From the NCBI RefSeq assembly GCF_011378905.1, contig NZ_WTPY01000017.1, positions 1-64,000 of the forward strand: a stretch of DNA of 64,000 bases. Reading direction: 5' to 3'. The translations under genes and the position numbers were made by a program. This document shows, piece by piece, positions 55,551 to 63,913 of this stretch (the first letter of the stretch is position 1; each line of letters opens with the position of its first letter). The notes beneath the pieces were generated by a model. It was not told the origin of the DNA and ran no database searches. It saw nothing but the letters and a program-made list of their open reading frames with translations. The DNA comes from Paraglaciecola sp. 20A4. GTDB lineage: Bacteria > Pseudomonadota > Gammaproteobacteria > Enterobacterales > Alteromonadaceae.

Positions 55551-55669
55551 TTGATTAAAGCTTAGTCTAAAGTTCTAGGCTTTGCTCGTGTATAGGGATG
55601 CATTTTAAACACCAGTTAGCTATAATGCCGCGCATCGTCCTGTGTTTACTAATCTTATTTCGAAGAATA

Positions 55670-56458
55670 ATGTTCAGATACCTACTTTTGCTGGCTCTGT
55701 GTTTCCCCTGTCATGCTCAGATTAACATTATGCGTTCTCTCTATATGTCGGACAGCGTTGGCTCGCTTCCAGAATCTGGTAGCCGTATTTCAGCTACCGG
55801 TGAATTAGGTATACTGGCCAACAAAGGCAACACCAACTCCTCGAGTTTAAACGCCAAATTTAACATTAGTCACGAACTAGAAAAGTGGAGCTATCAAGCT
55901 ATCGCTAGTACCCGTTATACAACCTCTAAAGAGGGCGAAGACGGGCAAGAGTATGATGAGACAACTGCACAGAAGAATTTTATCTCAACTCAAATTGATT
56001 TCAAACTTGCTTCCCCTGATGAACGTATATTCATCTATGCTGAATACGAAAATGATCGTTTCGATATTTATGATTACCAAACGTTAGTCGCTAGTGGCTG
56101 GAGTGAACGTCTTTGGCGTGACGAATTCAGTGAATTTAAGTATAGCGTAGGGCCCGGATACGCCATCGGTGAGGCAAAAAATGATGAAGAGAATGATGAC
56201 TTGCAAGGTCTCATCCTGCGGACCGCTTTGGAATACACATTAGAAATTTCAAAGTCAGCGCAGTTTCGTCAGTTTATCAGCACTGAAACCGACCCCGAAT
56301 ACACCAGAACCAAATCTGAGACGTCACTTTCCACTAAAATTTTTGGCTCATTAGCCATGAAGTTATCGTTTATTATGGAACACAATAGTAATGCAGAAGT
56401 GTCCCAAGAGAGCTTAGACACGGAAACCGCTGTGACGCTCGTTTACCATTTTTTTTAA
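55670..56458 (+). CDS. DUF481 outer membrane protein, first of a tandem pair
   Basis: Start at MFRYLLLLALCFPCHAQ (55670), which gives a signal peptide; 262 residues. DUF481 (YdiY-like) beta-barrel: GELGILANKGNTNSSSLNAK is the characteristic first strand (GELG..xGNT), then alternating strands and a terminal VTLVYHFF ending in Phe. Its C-terminal 200 residues are clearly homologous to the next gene's product. The family is linked to salt stress in a few species; function is otherwise unknown. 48 bases separate it from its paralogue. Confidence 0.82.
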   Translation: MFRYLLLLALCFPCHAQINIMRSLYMSDSVGSLPESGSRISATGELGILANKGNTNSSSLNAKFNISHELEKWSYQAIASTRYTTSKEGEDGQEYDETTAQKNFISTQIDFKLASPDERIFIYAEYENDRFDIYDYQTLVASGWSERLWRDEFSEFKYSVGPGYAIGEAKNDEENDDLQGLILRTALEYTLEISKSAQFRQFISTETDPEYTRTKSETSLSTKIFGSLAMKLSFIMEHNSNAEVSQESLDTETAVTLVYHFF

Positions 56459-56506
56459 CTCGTTATTGCCCTAACAAATTTAATTTTCACCTTAAGGATA
56501 TTTTTT

Positions 56507-57244
56507 ATGAACAAAACGCTTATCGCTACCGGACTACTACTCACCGGAAATGCCTTCGCCCAAGAAGAAGTCAAACCATTTACTATGGATGGCGAGCTAG
56601 GCTTTATCGCTACATCGGGTAATACTGAAACGACCTCTTTAAATGCAAAATTGTCTGCTCACCAAGAGCTAGAACAATGGAGTAATGATTTCTTGTTTGA
56701 AGGGTTATATAAAAATGACGATGTCGCCCTTGACGACGATACCAGCGAAACACAAACCACCGCCCAAAAATTCTTTGTATCGGGTCAAGGTAACTACAAG
56801 TTAGCTAATCCTGATCACCGTTTATTCGCATTCGGTTCGTACGAAGATGATCGTTTCAGTAGCTTTAACTATCAATCAACGGTTGCAGCGGGTTGGAGCC
56901 AAAAGTTGTGGGACAACGAAACCACAAAGTTTGAATACAGTGTGGGTCCTGGTTACTCATTTGCTGAAACCTCTGAAGGTGAAGACGCAGACAGTTTCAT
57001 TGTTCGTGGTGCTTTAGGCTTCAATTGGAAAGTTTCTGATACGGCCACATTTAAACAAACAATGAGTACTGAAGTCGGTGAAGATAACACCAAGTCAAAA
57101 TCAATCACTTCGCTATCAGCCAAGATAAACAGCTCCTTGTCGATGAAATTGACGTTTACCTTGGATCACAACTCCAACGTGTCCAGTGATACAGAGAAGC
57201 TAGATACACAAACAGCTGCAACGATCGTTTACACTTTCTTCTAA
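56507..57244 (+). CDS. DUF481 outer membrane protein, second of a tandem pair
   Basis: 245 residues. Signal peptide 1-18 (ending NAFA), acidic start EEVKPF, then the DUF481 barrel (GELGFIATSGNTETTSLNAK) and terminal Phe (TIVYTFF). Shared segments with its neighbour include WS..LW..E..KFEYSVGPGY and the ending LDTQTAATIVY versus LDTETAVTLVY. A good AAGGA lies upstream of the ATG. It is more regular than the first copy and may be the ancestral one. Confidence 0.87.
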   Translation: MNKTLIATGLLLTGNAFAQEEVKPFTMDGELGFIATSGNTETTSLNAKLSAHQELEQWSNDFLFEGLYKNDDVALDDDTSETQTTAQKFFVSGQGNYKLANPDHRLFAFGSYEDDRFSSFNYQSTVAAGWSQKLWDNETTKFEYSVGPGYSFAETSEGEDADSFIVRGALGFNWKVSDTATFKQTMSTEVGEDNTKSKSITSLSAKINSSLSMKLTFTLDHNSNVSSDTEKLDTQTAATIVYTFF

Positions 57245-57253
57245 ACGAGCATC

Positions 57254-57297
57254 GTACCCACAAAAAAGGCACTTATGTTGCCTTTTTTTGTGGGTAC
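57254..57297. terminator. Long bidirectional terminator
   Basis: Arms GTACCCACAAAAAAGGC and complement (one extra T on the right arm) enclose a 9-base loop between convergent genes; A-run and T-run within the arms let it act in both directions. Confidence 0.88.
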
Positions 57298-57304
57298 TAT
57301 TTAT

Positions 57305-58534
57305 TTAACGCCATTTAAATTGAAGCACACCTAATGTCTGTCGTTGATCTCGCTTTGGCTGCTCAGCCAATGTTATACGATTGTAGGCGCGATTGTAGTT
57401 AACGTGTTGTTCTAACCCTAATTGCCAACTTTTATTAATATTGTAACGCCAAGCGATGGTCAAACCACGGCCGTCACTTTCATTAATATCATTGGGGAAA
57501 ATATCGTTTTCGGATACCCTAAAATTATCAATGCGGGCACTGACACGATGTGCTCCAAGCTTATGGCTATACATCAAGTACCATGCATCAAAGTTGATGT
57601 AAACAAAGCGCTGACCCATAACACTACTGCCCGTTAACCACTGAGCAATAAGCCTAGCGTTTGAAGTAAAATCATGTGAGAAAGCCAGCGAATGAAATTT
57701 CGTTCGCCAAGCGTACAAGCGTTGATGATTCACTACATTTGGATCGGCTTGATTATCGTATAAATAATAACGCAACTGCGTTTTTTTATAGTAGCTAAGG
57801 TGCGCCCCTAGATAAAATCCAACGCGCCCATCAAGTTCATGGAAAGGCTCAACATAAGATGGATGGAAAATACCATCCGGGTCGTTTACGGTTGGGTAGT
57901 TGGCAAATATCAGCCTGTCGTTTTGTAGACTTTGACGGTCGTGCATGGCGAACCCACGCCAACTCAAAATTGTGCCTAATGTATCATTTCCCTTAAATGC
58001 CCCTGCGAGCACTTCCCAGGATAACGGGCTTCGACTGCTTCGACCCGAGTTATACAAAGATACTTCAACGCCTGCGACGCGCAGCTCTTCGCCTATCCAG
58101 CTATTAATAGACGATTGCGTATAGGTATATGGAGATAACCAGCCAATATCAACGTTTTCTAGAGACATCCTGGGATAAAAAAATCCGGCCCGGGCTTTAA
58201 ACCGCGCAGAACCAATAGACAAGGGTTTATAGTTCACAACGGCTTGAGTCACACCCAGATGTTGCTCACCGTTTTGATAAACGTTGGCAACTACGTTATA
58301 AGATAAACTAGAAGTAAATTTACCTTTAACGTTCAGCAAGCCCTGCTGTAAATTTAAGCTGTCATCTTGATATTGAACGATACCGGTTCCACCATCAAGC
58401 CAAGGAAGCTGACCGTCCGCTTTAACAACATTAGCTTGTACTAATCCGCTAAATTGTTGCGCATTTACCATAGACAGCTCGGTGAATACCGCTAACACGC
58501 CCAACATAACTCGCATCAAAAACACGCCATTCAT
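57305..58534 (-). CDS. Outer membrane beta-barrel protein, porin-like
   Basis: Start placed at 58534, where ATG directly follows a TGA (GCATGAATG), so translation may be coupled to the remnant upstream; 409 residues. A signal peptide ends near MVNAQ. The body shows alternating amphipathic strands typical of a 16-18-stranded barrel: FKARAGFFYPRMSLENVDI, YTQSSINSWIGEELRVAGVE, WRGFAMHDRQSLQNDRLIFA and WRYNINKSWQLGLEQHVNY. The terminal residues LQFKWR lack the usual Phe end. Not a classical porin; family not recognised. Belongs to the operon with the cupredoxin-like protein. Confidence 0.7.
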   Translation of the reverse strand: MNGVFLMRVMLGVLAVFTELSMVNAQQFSGLVQANVVKADGQLPWLDGGTGIVQYQDDSLNLQQGLLNVKGKFTSSLSYNVVANVYQNGEQHLGVTQAVVNYKPLSIGSARFKARAGFFYPRMSLENVDIGWLSPYTYTQSSINSWIGEELRVAGVEVSLYNSGRSSRSPLSWEVLAGAFKGNDTLGTILSWRGFAMHDRQSLQNDRLIFANYPTVNDPDGIFHPSYVEPFHELDGRVGFYLGAHLSYYKKTQLRYYLYDNQADPNVVNHQRLYAWRTKFHSLAFSHDFTSNARLIAQWLTGSSVMGQRFVYINFDAWYLMYSHKLGAHRVSARIDNFRVSENDIFPNDINESDGRGLTIAWRYNINKSWQLGLEQHVNYNRAYNRITLAEQPKRDQRQTLGVLQFKWR

Positions 58535-58775
58535 GCTACTAGACGACCATCTGTAATATTCTCGACCAAAAGCACAAACTCGTCGACACATAAGATTTTG
58601 GTCAACAAGCGAGCGTTCTCCCAGTAAGACTGCCAGCCAAGCGTTGAGTATTTCGTTGTTGGTAAACTAATTTTGACGGGAAAGAGAAGATAACCAATAA
58701 AATATTAGTCAGTAATAATAGGGATTGAAACGATAATTGCGTGTGCAAGAAAGTTGTGAAAAACAACTTACTCAT
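58535..58775 (-). pseudogene. Collapsed remnant of a signalling-type gene (possibly EAL-ended)
   Basis: The 5' end is intact: an ATG at 58775 overlaps the cupredoxin gene stop (ATGAGTAA) and encodes MSKLFFTTFLHTQLSFQSLL plus a membrane helix. The 3' end is in another frame: STLGWQSYWENARLL, then TKILCVDEFVLLVENITDG and RLVA, with a TGA adjoining the next ATG. This tail aligns by eye with the last strand and helix of EAL phosphodiesterase domains (pattern LG...GYLxxKPLxxDEF). The length, 241 bases, is not a multiple of three. So a longer membrane-bound gene seems to have lost its middle. Identification as an EAL or GGDEF-EAL protein is tentative. Confidence 0.45.
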
Positions 58776-59412
58776 AGTCACTAAATTCATTGTCACTATT
58801 TTCGTAAGCGTTAACGTCAGGAAGCAAACTTGAAGGAATTTCCACCGTTATCTGCTCGTCGCCTTGAACAGACAGATTTATTTCGAAGGATTCAGGTGAG
58901 TCTTGAATACGTGGATGCCAGGCCTTAAGCGAATACTCGCCATCAGGCAAAACGATCATCGCCTTGCCTGCTGTATCTGTCTGTTTAAAATATGGGGTAT
59001 CGACGACGTAAATATAACCGAGCATCCAATCATGTACGTTACAGCCAAGTTCAACCACACCAACTTTTTCAAATAACAATGGGTTTGCCCTAAGACCTTT
59101 ATACAATTCCAATTCAAATACTTTGGCTGGCGAGAATGAGTAAACATGGTGTTGAATAGAATCTGAATTGGGAAAGCTAACTTGAGTACTGCGCTGCACG
59201 GCTAAAATATGCGGTAAAAATTGGGTGTTGACCTGATCCATTATGGCTATCTTAGCGATAGGCTCCTGGGGGGCAAGATTTTCAGATGTTAGATATACAA
59301 CGACATTAGACAATGCCTTATTTTGCTTATCTAACACCGTTATTTCTATGTTTCCTGCGTAACTCATAAAACTCGTTACACCTAACAATAATCCCATACT
59401 GAATATGCGCAT
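58768..59412 (-). CDS. Secreted cupredoxin-like protein (annotated elsewhere as methylamine utilization protein)
   Basis: Start at MRIFSMGLLLGVTSFM (59412, AAGG upstream), giving a signal peptide cut near SYAG; 214 residues. The open frame extends to 59475, into the end of fimV. Plastocyanin-like fold with a plausible type-1 copper set: His in SDSIQHHVYSFSP, then Cys, His and Met in VELGCNVHDWMLG. A carboxypeptidase-regulatory-like strand pattern follows (GKAMIVLPDGEYSLKAWHPR) and an acidic tail. Proteins of this type often precede GGDEF/EAL genes in marine gammaproteobacteria (my recollection, to be checked). A role in periplasmic copper or redox sensing is inference. Confidence 0.75.
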   Translation of the reverse strand: MRIFSMGLLLGVTSFMSYAGNIEITVLDKQNKALSNVVVYLTSENLAPQEPIAKIAIMDQVNTQFLPHILAVQRSTQVSFPNSDSIQHHVYSFSPAKVFELELYKGLRANPLLFEKVGVVELGCNVHDWMLGYIYVVDTPYFKQTDTAGKAMIVLPDGEYSLKAWHPRIQDSPESFEINLSVQGDEQITVEIPSSLLPDVNAYENSDNEFSDYE

Positions 59413-59461
59413 TACTACCTTAAACTTTGAGTAAACACTAATCGCTTTGTAGTGAACTAAC

Positions 59462-62400
59462 TTACGCGTAGCCATTCAAGCTGGCCAACACACGTTTAGC
59501 TTCGTCAGATTGAGGTGGGTGTCCGTACTCTATTATTTCCTCAAGTAACTCAGTGGCAGACTCAATCTCACCGATTTCTATGTAGGCATGTGCTAAATCA
59601 AGCTTAGCGCCAAAACCATCATCACTGTCGACATCTACATGATCAGCATCCCCTTGGGCTCCAGCGAATTCCCCCATTACAGCATTTAAATTTAGGGCTT
59701 TTTCAGGTGAGGGATCGGCCGTAATACTGTCGTTAAGTAACTCATCAACATCTAAAAAATCATTGTCTTGGTCATCGCTGTCATCCAGCTCGTTGCCTTC
59801 GAGCAAGGTGGCTATATCAACCGCATCATCTTGCGCAGCTTTTCTATCTGGGGTGTGCAACGACTCTTCGGCCGATGCCCGCTCTAACTCTTCATCTAAG
59901 TCATCATCTAGACTTTGTAACATGTCATCAAAAGAGGCCGATTCTAAATCATCGATCGTTTCAACGTCATCGGCGTCTGCGTCACTTAGCCAGTCCTCTA
60001 ACTCTGGAAAATCATCTAAATCAGCATTATTTTCCGTTACTGGCGTTGCTGATGATTGCGCATAATCATTGGATGTTTGCTTAGCATCCTCGCTATCTTC
60101 ATCATCCAGCGCAAAGCTTTGCAGTGCACTTTCTAACTCGTCATCATCAAAATCATCTAACGTACCAATATCATCTAAATCCAAAGTACTGCTAGATTCA
60201 TCTTTGCGTTCTGAGGTATCTGTTAATGTGTCAGACTCGATATCATCAAAGTCCGCTAATGCTTGCTCTAATGCATCATCTATCTCGCTATCATCTGATC
60301 TGCTTGATTGATCGTTTGATTCTAGAGGATCATCTGTAATGGCTTCCGATGAGCCAGTTTCCTTTGATACAGGATCATCGGTGTCAGTGTCAGCATTATT
60401 TTGTTCAGCAGTTGACCCTAGCTCTTCGTCGCTATCGTCAAGAGAAGCCGATGAGGCATTTGATTCTTGAAGTTCATCATCAATATCCGCAGACGATGTC
60501 CGTTCCTCTGATACATGGTCATCGATATCGGTGCCTGCGTCAGTCTCAGTCTCAGCATTATTTTGTTCAGCAGCTGAAGCTAGCTCTTCGTCGCTATCGT
60601 CTAGGGAAGTCGATGAGACACTTGATTCTTGAAGTTCATCATAAATGGCCTCAGATGATGCTGGTTCCTCTGATACATGGTCATCGGTGTCAGTGTCTGC
60701 ATCAGTCTCAGCCTCAGCATTATTTTGTTCTGCAGTTGACGCTAGCTCTTCGTCGCTATCGTCAAGAGAAGCCGATGAGACATTTGATTCTTGAAGTTCA
60801 TCATCAATAGCCTCAGATGATGCCGGTTCCTCTGATACATGGTCATCGGTGTCAGTCTCAGTCTCAGCATTATTTTGTTCAGCAGTTGACGCTAGCTCTT
60901 CGTCACTATCGTCTAAGGAAGTCGATGAGGCACTTGATTCTTGAAGTTCATCATCAATAGCCTCAGATGATGCCGGTTCCTCTGATACATGGTCATCGGT
61001 ATCAGTGTCAGTATTACTTTGTTCATCAGCTGATGTTCGCTCTGCGTCTTTATCGTCTACTGGAGTCGATAAGACATTTGGATCTTGAAGTTCATCTGAA
61101 ACAGTTTCTGTTGGCGCATTATCAGAACTATCTTCTAGCCCTGAATCACTTTCAGCGGGGGGTAACGTTTTTTCAATATCTTTATTGGTAGTATCTAAAG
61201 AAACACGCTCTTCTTGCTGTCCACTGTGATTTTCTAATTTATTAGACTCATCGAGGGTATAATCGACAACGTCTAAGTCATCATTGTCTTGCGGTAAATC
61301 GAGGTCTTTTTGTGCATCGGTAATGCCATTGTCGTCATTAAGCTCTTCAACAAAGGGGTCTTCATCAATTAAGACATCGTCTTGGCTGTCTGCGACGTTA
61401 CCGTCATCAGCATCGGCAGCCTCTTTCTCTATAGTAGATCCGCTCTTTTCTTGCTCGACTGCTTGTTCAACAAGTTCTTGCCGATCATCATTTGTTGCAG
61501 GAAATTGGTCGGCAGTACCTTGCTCCAGTTCCGCGTCTAATTCCGGCGCAGCTCCAGACTCATCTTTAGAAGTAGCTGCATTTTTTTGAGGAGACTCACT
61601 CGTTGGTGCAGTGTCATTTGCAAAAGTTTGTTCATCCATATTTGTTGATGAATGATCCTCTGACGGCTCAGGCTCAGAGCTAGCACTGTCGACCTCGGTG
61701 AATATATCACCCAGATCTTCGGTAATTTTATCCAGTTCTTGTATGTCATGTTGCGGCGTACCGGTAAATTCAGGCTCGTCTTCACCTTCAGGCAACATGT
61801 CTTGCATCATTTCAACTTGCTCGAGTTCATCGATCAAGTTGCTGGTGATGTTATCTAGCTCTTCACTTTGTGATGCTATCTCTTTATCGAGCTGTTCCAG
61901 TACGTCTTCATTGATGGGATCGTCTGCATTTACTTCGGACGATGCAGGAAGCTCCGCTTTAGGTTCAACTAACAACTCATCAATACTGATTTCAGGCTGC
62001 TCGTCAATGTCCTTTACAGGAGATAATTCAGCATTATCCACAGGCAAATCGTCAGGCGTATCAGCAGGTGCATCTTTCTCATTGTCGGCACTGTTTTCAA
62101 TATTATCTTCATCGACTGTCAGCTCAACATCTTTATCCGACTCTAACTCAGCCTCTAAATCGCCTAAGTCAAAATCATCATCATCATCATCATCATCAAG
62201 ATTCTCATCTTGAATTTCAGGTGCCTCACTCTCGGGATCATCTTGAGAGGCAACTTCCTCCGCAGGCGTTTCTGGAGGTAGATCTTGAATGGGGTCGTCT
62301 TCAGACAAATCGATGTTGTCCATCTCTTCATCGATTTCAGCGAGAAGATCGTCTTCATCTTCGAATAAATTATCTAAATCATCTTGATCAAGCTCGTCGC

Positions 62401-63541
62401 TACCCGCTTCAAAATTTTCAGTCGGGTTCAGCTCGTTATCCGGTACCAACATATCGTCGTCAAGATCATCAAAGTCGTCTTTCTCTTCCTCGAACGATTC
62501 TTTGAGCTCTTCAGCCAGTACATCATCAGGCACATCTTGTTCACCAAACAAGCTGTCATCGTCTAATTCAGAACTTAGTTCTTCACTCAACGCATCGGAC
62601 AAGTCGTCCATTTCGCTGGCCACGTAAGTATCTGCTGGCTCGTCTTTAGTCGCCAGTAAATCAAGATCCATTTCCGTTGGCTTCTTGCGTTTAACTAACC
62701 AGTAAGCGAAACTTCCGAGTAGTAGCAAAGAAAATAATATTGAGGAAATAATTAGCGTAAGTGGCTTCATTAGCCAATCACTGAACCCGCCTTTTTGCTC
62801 GGCCGCCAGCACTTTAGCAGCCTCATCTCGAGACTTGGCCAGCAGCTCTTCGATGCTTTTACCCATTTGCAGCATTTGCTCATCTCGCAACGCTTCTTGG
62901 CTACGAATTTCTGCTAAATCTTTATTGACCGAATCTAGACTTTCAAAGACTCGTTGATTTTCGTTGATAATACTTTGCACACTAAGAATAGACTCGGCAA
63001 ACTGCTGCCGTATTTCTTGAAACTGGCGACTTTGTTCCTCATTGATAACGCCTAAGCGCTTTTCAAGAATGTCTTTGGTTTCATCTAAATCAGTTTTACT
63101 GGCTAATTTCTTATTGGTGCTAGAGCCGCTATCAGCCGTCTCACCACCAATATTGAGTAACTGGTTATCATAACGAACTTTAGCAATAGCCTGCCCTTCG
63201 TTTACACGACCGACATATTGCGTGGCCGGCAACCGGAGTATCGCGCCATCTCTGAGAAGATTAATGTTATTGCGCTCGAACGCATCCCGGTTGAGTTCGT
63301 AGGTTGCGAACATAACTTGGTAAATAGAATGACTAGAGTTTTGACGAGACTGACTGGCAATGCGCCAAAGCGTATCTGCAGAGGTAATGGGTCCATAAGT
63401 TTGCCCCGAATAATCAGAGTCTGTACTTTTCGGGCCTTTGATACGTACTTGCTGAAAATCGGTCGCTTGCGCTTGTAGGCCAAGAGAAAACGTTAAACTG
63501 AGGCTCGCTACAAAAAATAGGGCTAGCGTTCGCAAATTCAT
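59462..63541 (-). CDS. fimV: FimV-like peptidoglycan-binding hub protein, very acidic
   Basis: Start at MNLRTLALFFVASL (63541, AAAGGA upstream); 1359 residues. Order: signal peptide (1-25); LysM-like domain (about 35-115, YGPITSADTLWRIASQSRQN); periplasmic coiled coil (155-250); membrane span (258-285); a cytoplasmic Asp/Glu/Ser-rich region of nearly 1000 residues with tandem repeats; and the conserved FimV C-terminal TPR-like domain (FGAKLDLAHAYIEIGEIESA to the end). Pseudomonas FimV organises type IV pili, type II secretion and cAMP signalling at the cell pole. asd lies immediately upstream, the usual neighbour of fimV. Confidence 0.92.
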   Translation of the reverse strand: MNLRTLALFFVASLSLTFSLGLQAQATDFQQVRIKGPKSTDSDYSGQTYGPITSADTLWRIASQSRQNSSHSIYQVMFATYELNRDAFERNNINLLRDGAILRLPATQYVGRVNEGQAIAKVRYDNQLLNIGGETADSGSSTNKKLASKTDLDETKDILEKRLGVINEEQSRQFQEIRQQFAESILSVQSIINENQRVFESLDSVNKDLAEIRSQEALRDEQMLQMGKSIEELLAKSRDEAAKVLAAEQKGGFSDWLMKPLTLIISSILFSLLLLGSFAYWLVKRKKPTEMDLDLLATKDEPADTYVASEMDDLSDALSEELSSELDDDSLFGEQDVPDDVLAEELKESFEEEKDDFDDLDDDMLVPDNELNPTENFEAGSDELDQDDLDNLFEDEDDLLAEIDEEMDNIDLSEDDPIQDLPPETPAEEVASQDDPESEAPEIQDENLDDDDDDDDFDLGDLEAELESDKDVELTVDEDNIENSADNEKDAPADTPDDLPVDNAELSPVKDIDEQPEISIDELLVEPKAELPASSEVNADDPINEDVLEQLDKEIASQSEELDNITSNLIDELEQVEMMQDMLPEGEDEPEFTGTPQHDIQELDKITEDLGDIFTEVDSASSEPEPSEDHSSTNMDEQTFANDTAPTSESPQKNAATSKDESGAAPELDAELEQGTADQFPATNDDRQELVEQAVEQEKSGSTIEKEAADADDGNVADSQDDVLIDEDPFVEELNDDNGITDAQKDLDLPQDNDDLDVVDYTLDESNKLENHSGQQEERVSLDTTNKDIEKTLPPAESDSGLEDSSDNAPTETVSDELQDPNVLSTPVDDKDAERTSADEQSNTDTDTDDHVSEEPASSEAIDDELQESSASSTSLDDSDEELASTAEQNNAETETDTDDHVSEEPASSEAIDDELQESNVSSASLDDSDEELASTAEQNNAEAETDADTDTDDHVSEEPASSEAIYDELQESSVSSTSLDDSDEELASAAEQNNAETETDAGTDIDDHVSEERTSSADIDDELQESNASSASLDDSDEELGSTAEQNNADTDTDDPVSKETGSSEAITDDPLESNDQSSRSDDSEIDDALEQALADFDDIESDTLTDTSERKDESSSTLDLDDIGTLDDFDDDELESALQSFALDDEDSEDAKQTSNDYAQSSATPVTENNADLDDFPELEDWLSDADADDVETIDDLESASFDDMLQSLDDDLDEELERASAEESLHTPDRKAAQDDAVDIATLLEGNELDDSDDQDNDFLDVDELLNDSITADPSPEKALNLNAVMGEFAGAQGDADHVDVDSDDGFGAKLDLAHAYIEIGEIESATELLEEIIEYGHPPQSDEAKRVLASLNGYA
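60350..61090 (-). repeat. Tandem ~150-bp coding repeats in fimV
   Basis: Four well-conserved units of 46-54 codons and two decayed flanking ones. Each contains DDHVSEE...SSEAIDDELQES, then SS.SLDDSDEELASTAEQNN and a variable Glu-Thr-Asp linker (AETETD, AEAETDADTDTD). Copies are near-identical in DNA, so unit number is expected to vary by slippage or recombination. A separate run of eight Asp codons (GAT on the coding strand) lies near 62176-62196. Confidence 0.9.
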
Positions 63542-63913
63542 TGATCCTTTATGCCTCAAAATTAGGGTAAATAAGCTATTACGAGGTTATTTACAACGTC
63601 ATTTATTATTATCAATACACGCACTTGAAATTAAAAAGCAAAAAGTATTCCATTAATTCATAAACTGCGTGAACTTAAGCCAACGTATCTTACTATAAAC
63701 CAGAAGGTTAAGATGATCTAGAAAGGTATTAAGGGTCTTCACGCAGTCTGCTTGTTGCAGATTAACACTGTAAACACCTAATTATTTAACGTTACGCTAT
63801 CAATTAGTATCGGCACGCTCTTATAAACAATTAGCTTATAAACTCTGAGCCTATAAACAAATAACCCACGGGCGCTAAACACGCACCGTGGGTTATCAAG
63901 AGGTAGCCAGCGA
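63542..63913. other. Intergenic region between asd and fimV
   Basis: AT-rich spacer holding the asd terminator and presumably the fimV promoter. Three related 9-11-base motifs around TATAAAC repeat between 63822 and 63860 (CTTATAAACAA, CTTATAAAC, CCTATAAACAA). An inverted pair GCGTGAA / TTCACGC stands about 65 bases apart near 63668 and 63739. No gene is seen. Confidence 0.45.
63863..63894 (-). terminator. Terminator after asd
   Basis: A 9-bp stem (AACCCACGG / CCGTGGGTT) with additional GC pairing inside, followed on the minus strand by ATTTGTTTAT, 20 bases past the asd stop. Confidence 0.75.

Noticed and set aside
60349-60810. 153-codon open frame with internal repeats, + strand
   Set aside because: Antisense shadow of the fimV repeats; the repetition simply mirrors the real coding strand.
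60350-61090. Regularly spaced repeats resembling a CRISPR-like array
   Set aside because: Units are ~150 bp, in frame and code for protein; there are no short direct repeats with unique spacers and no cas genes.
61698-62213. 171-codon Ser-rich open frame, + strand
   Set aside because: Antisense of Asp/Glu-rich fimV codons, which read as Ser on the other strand.
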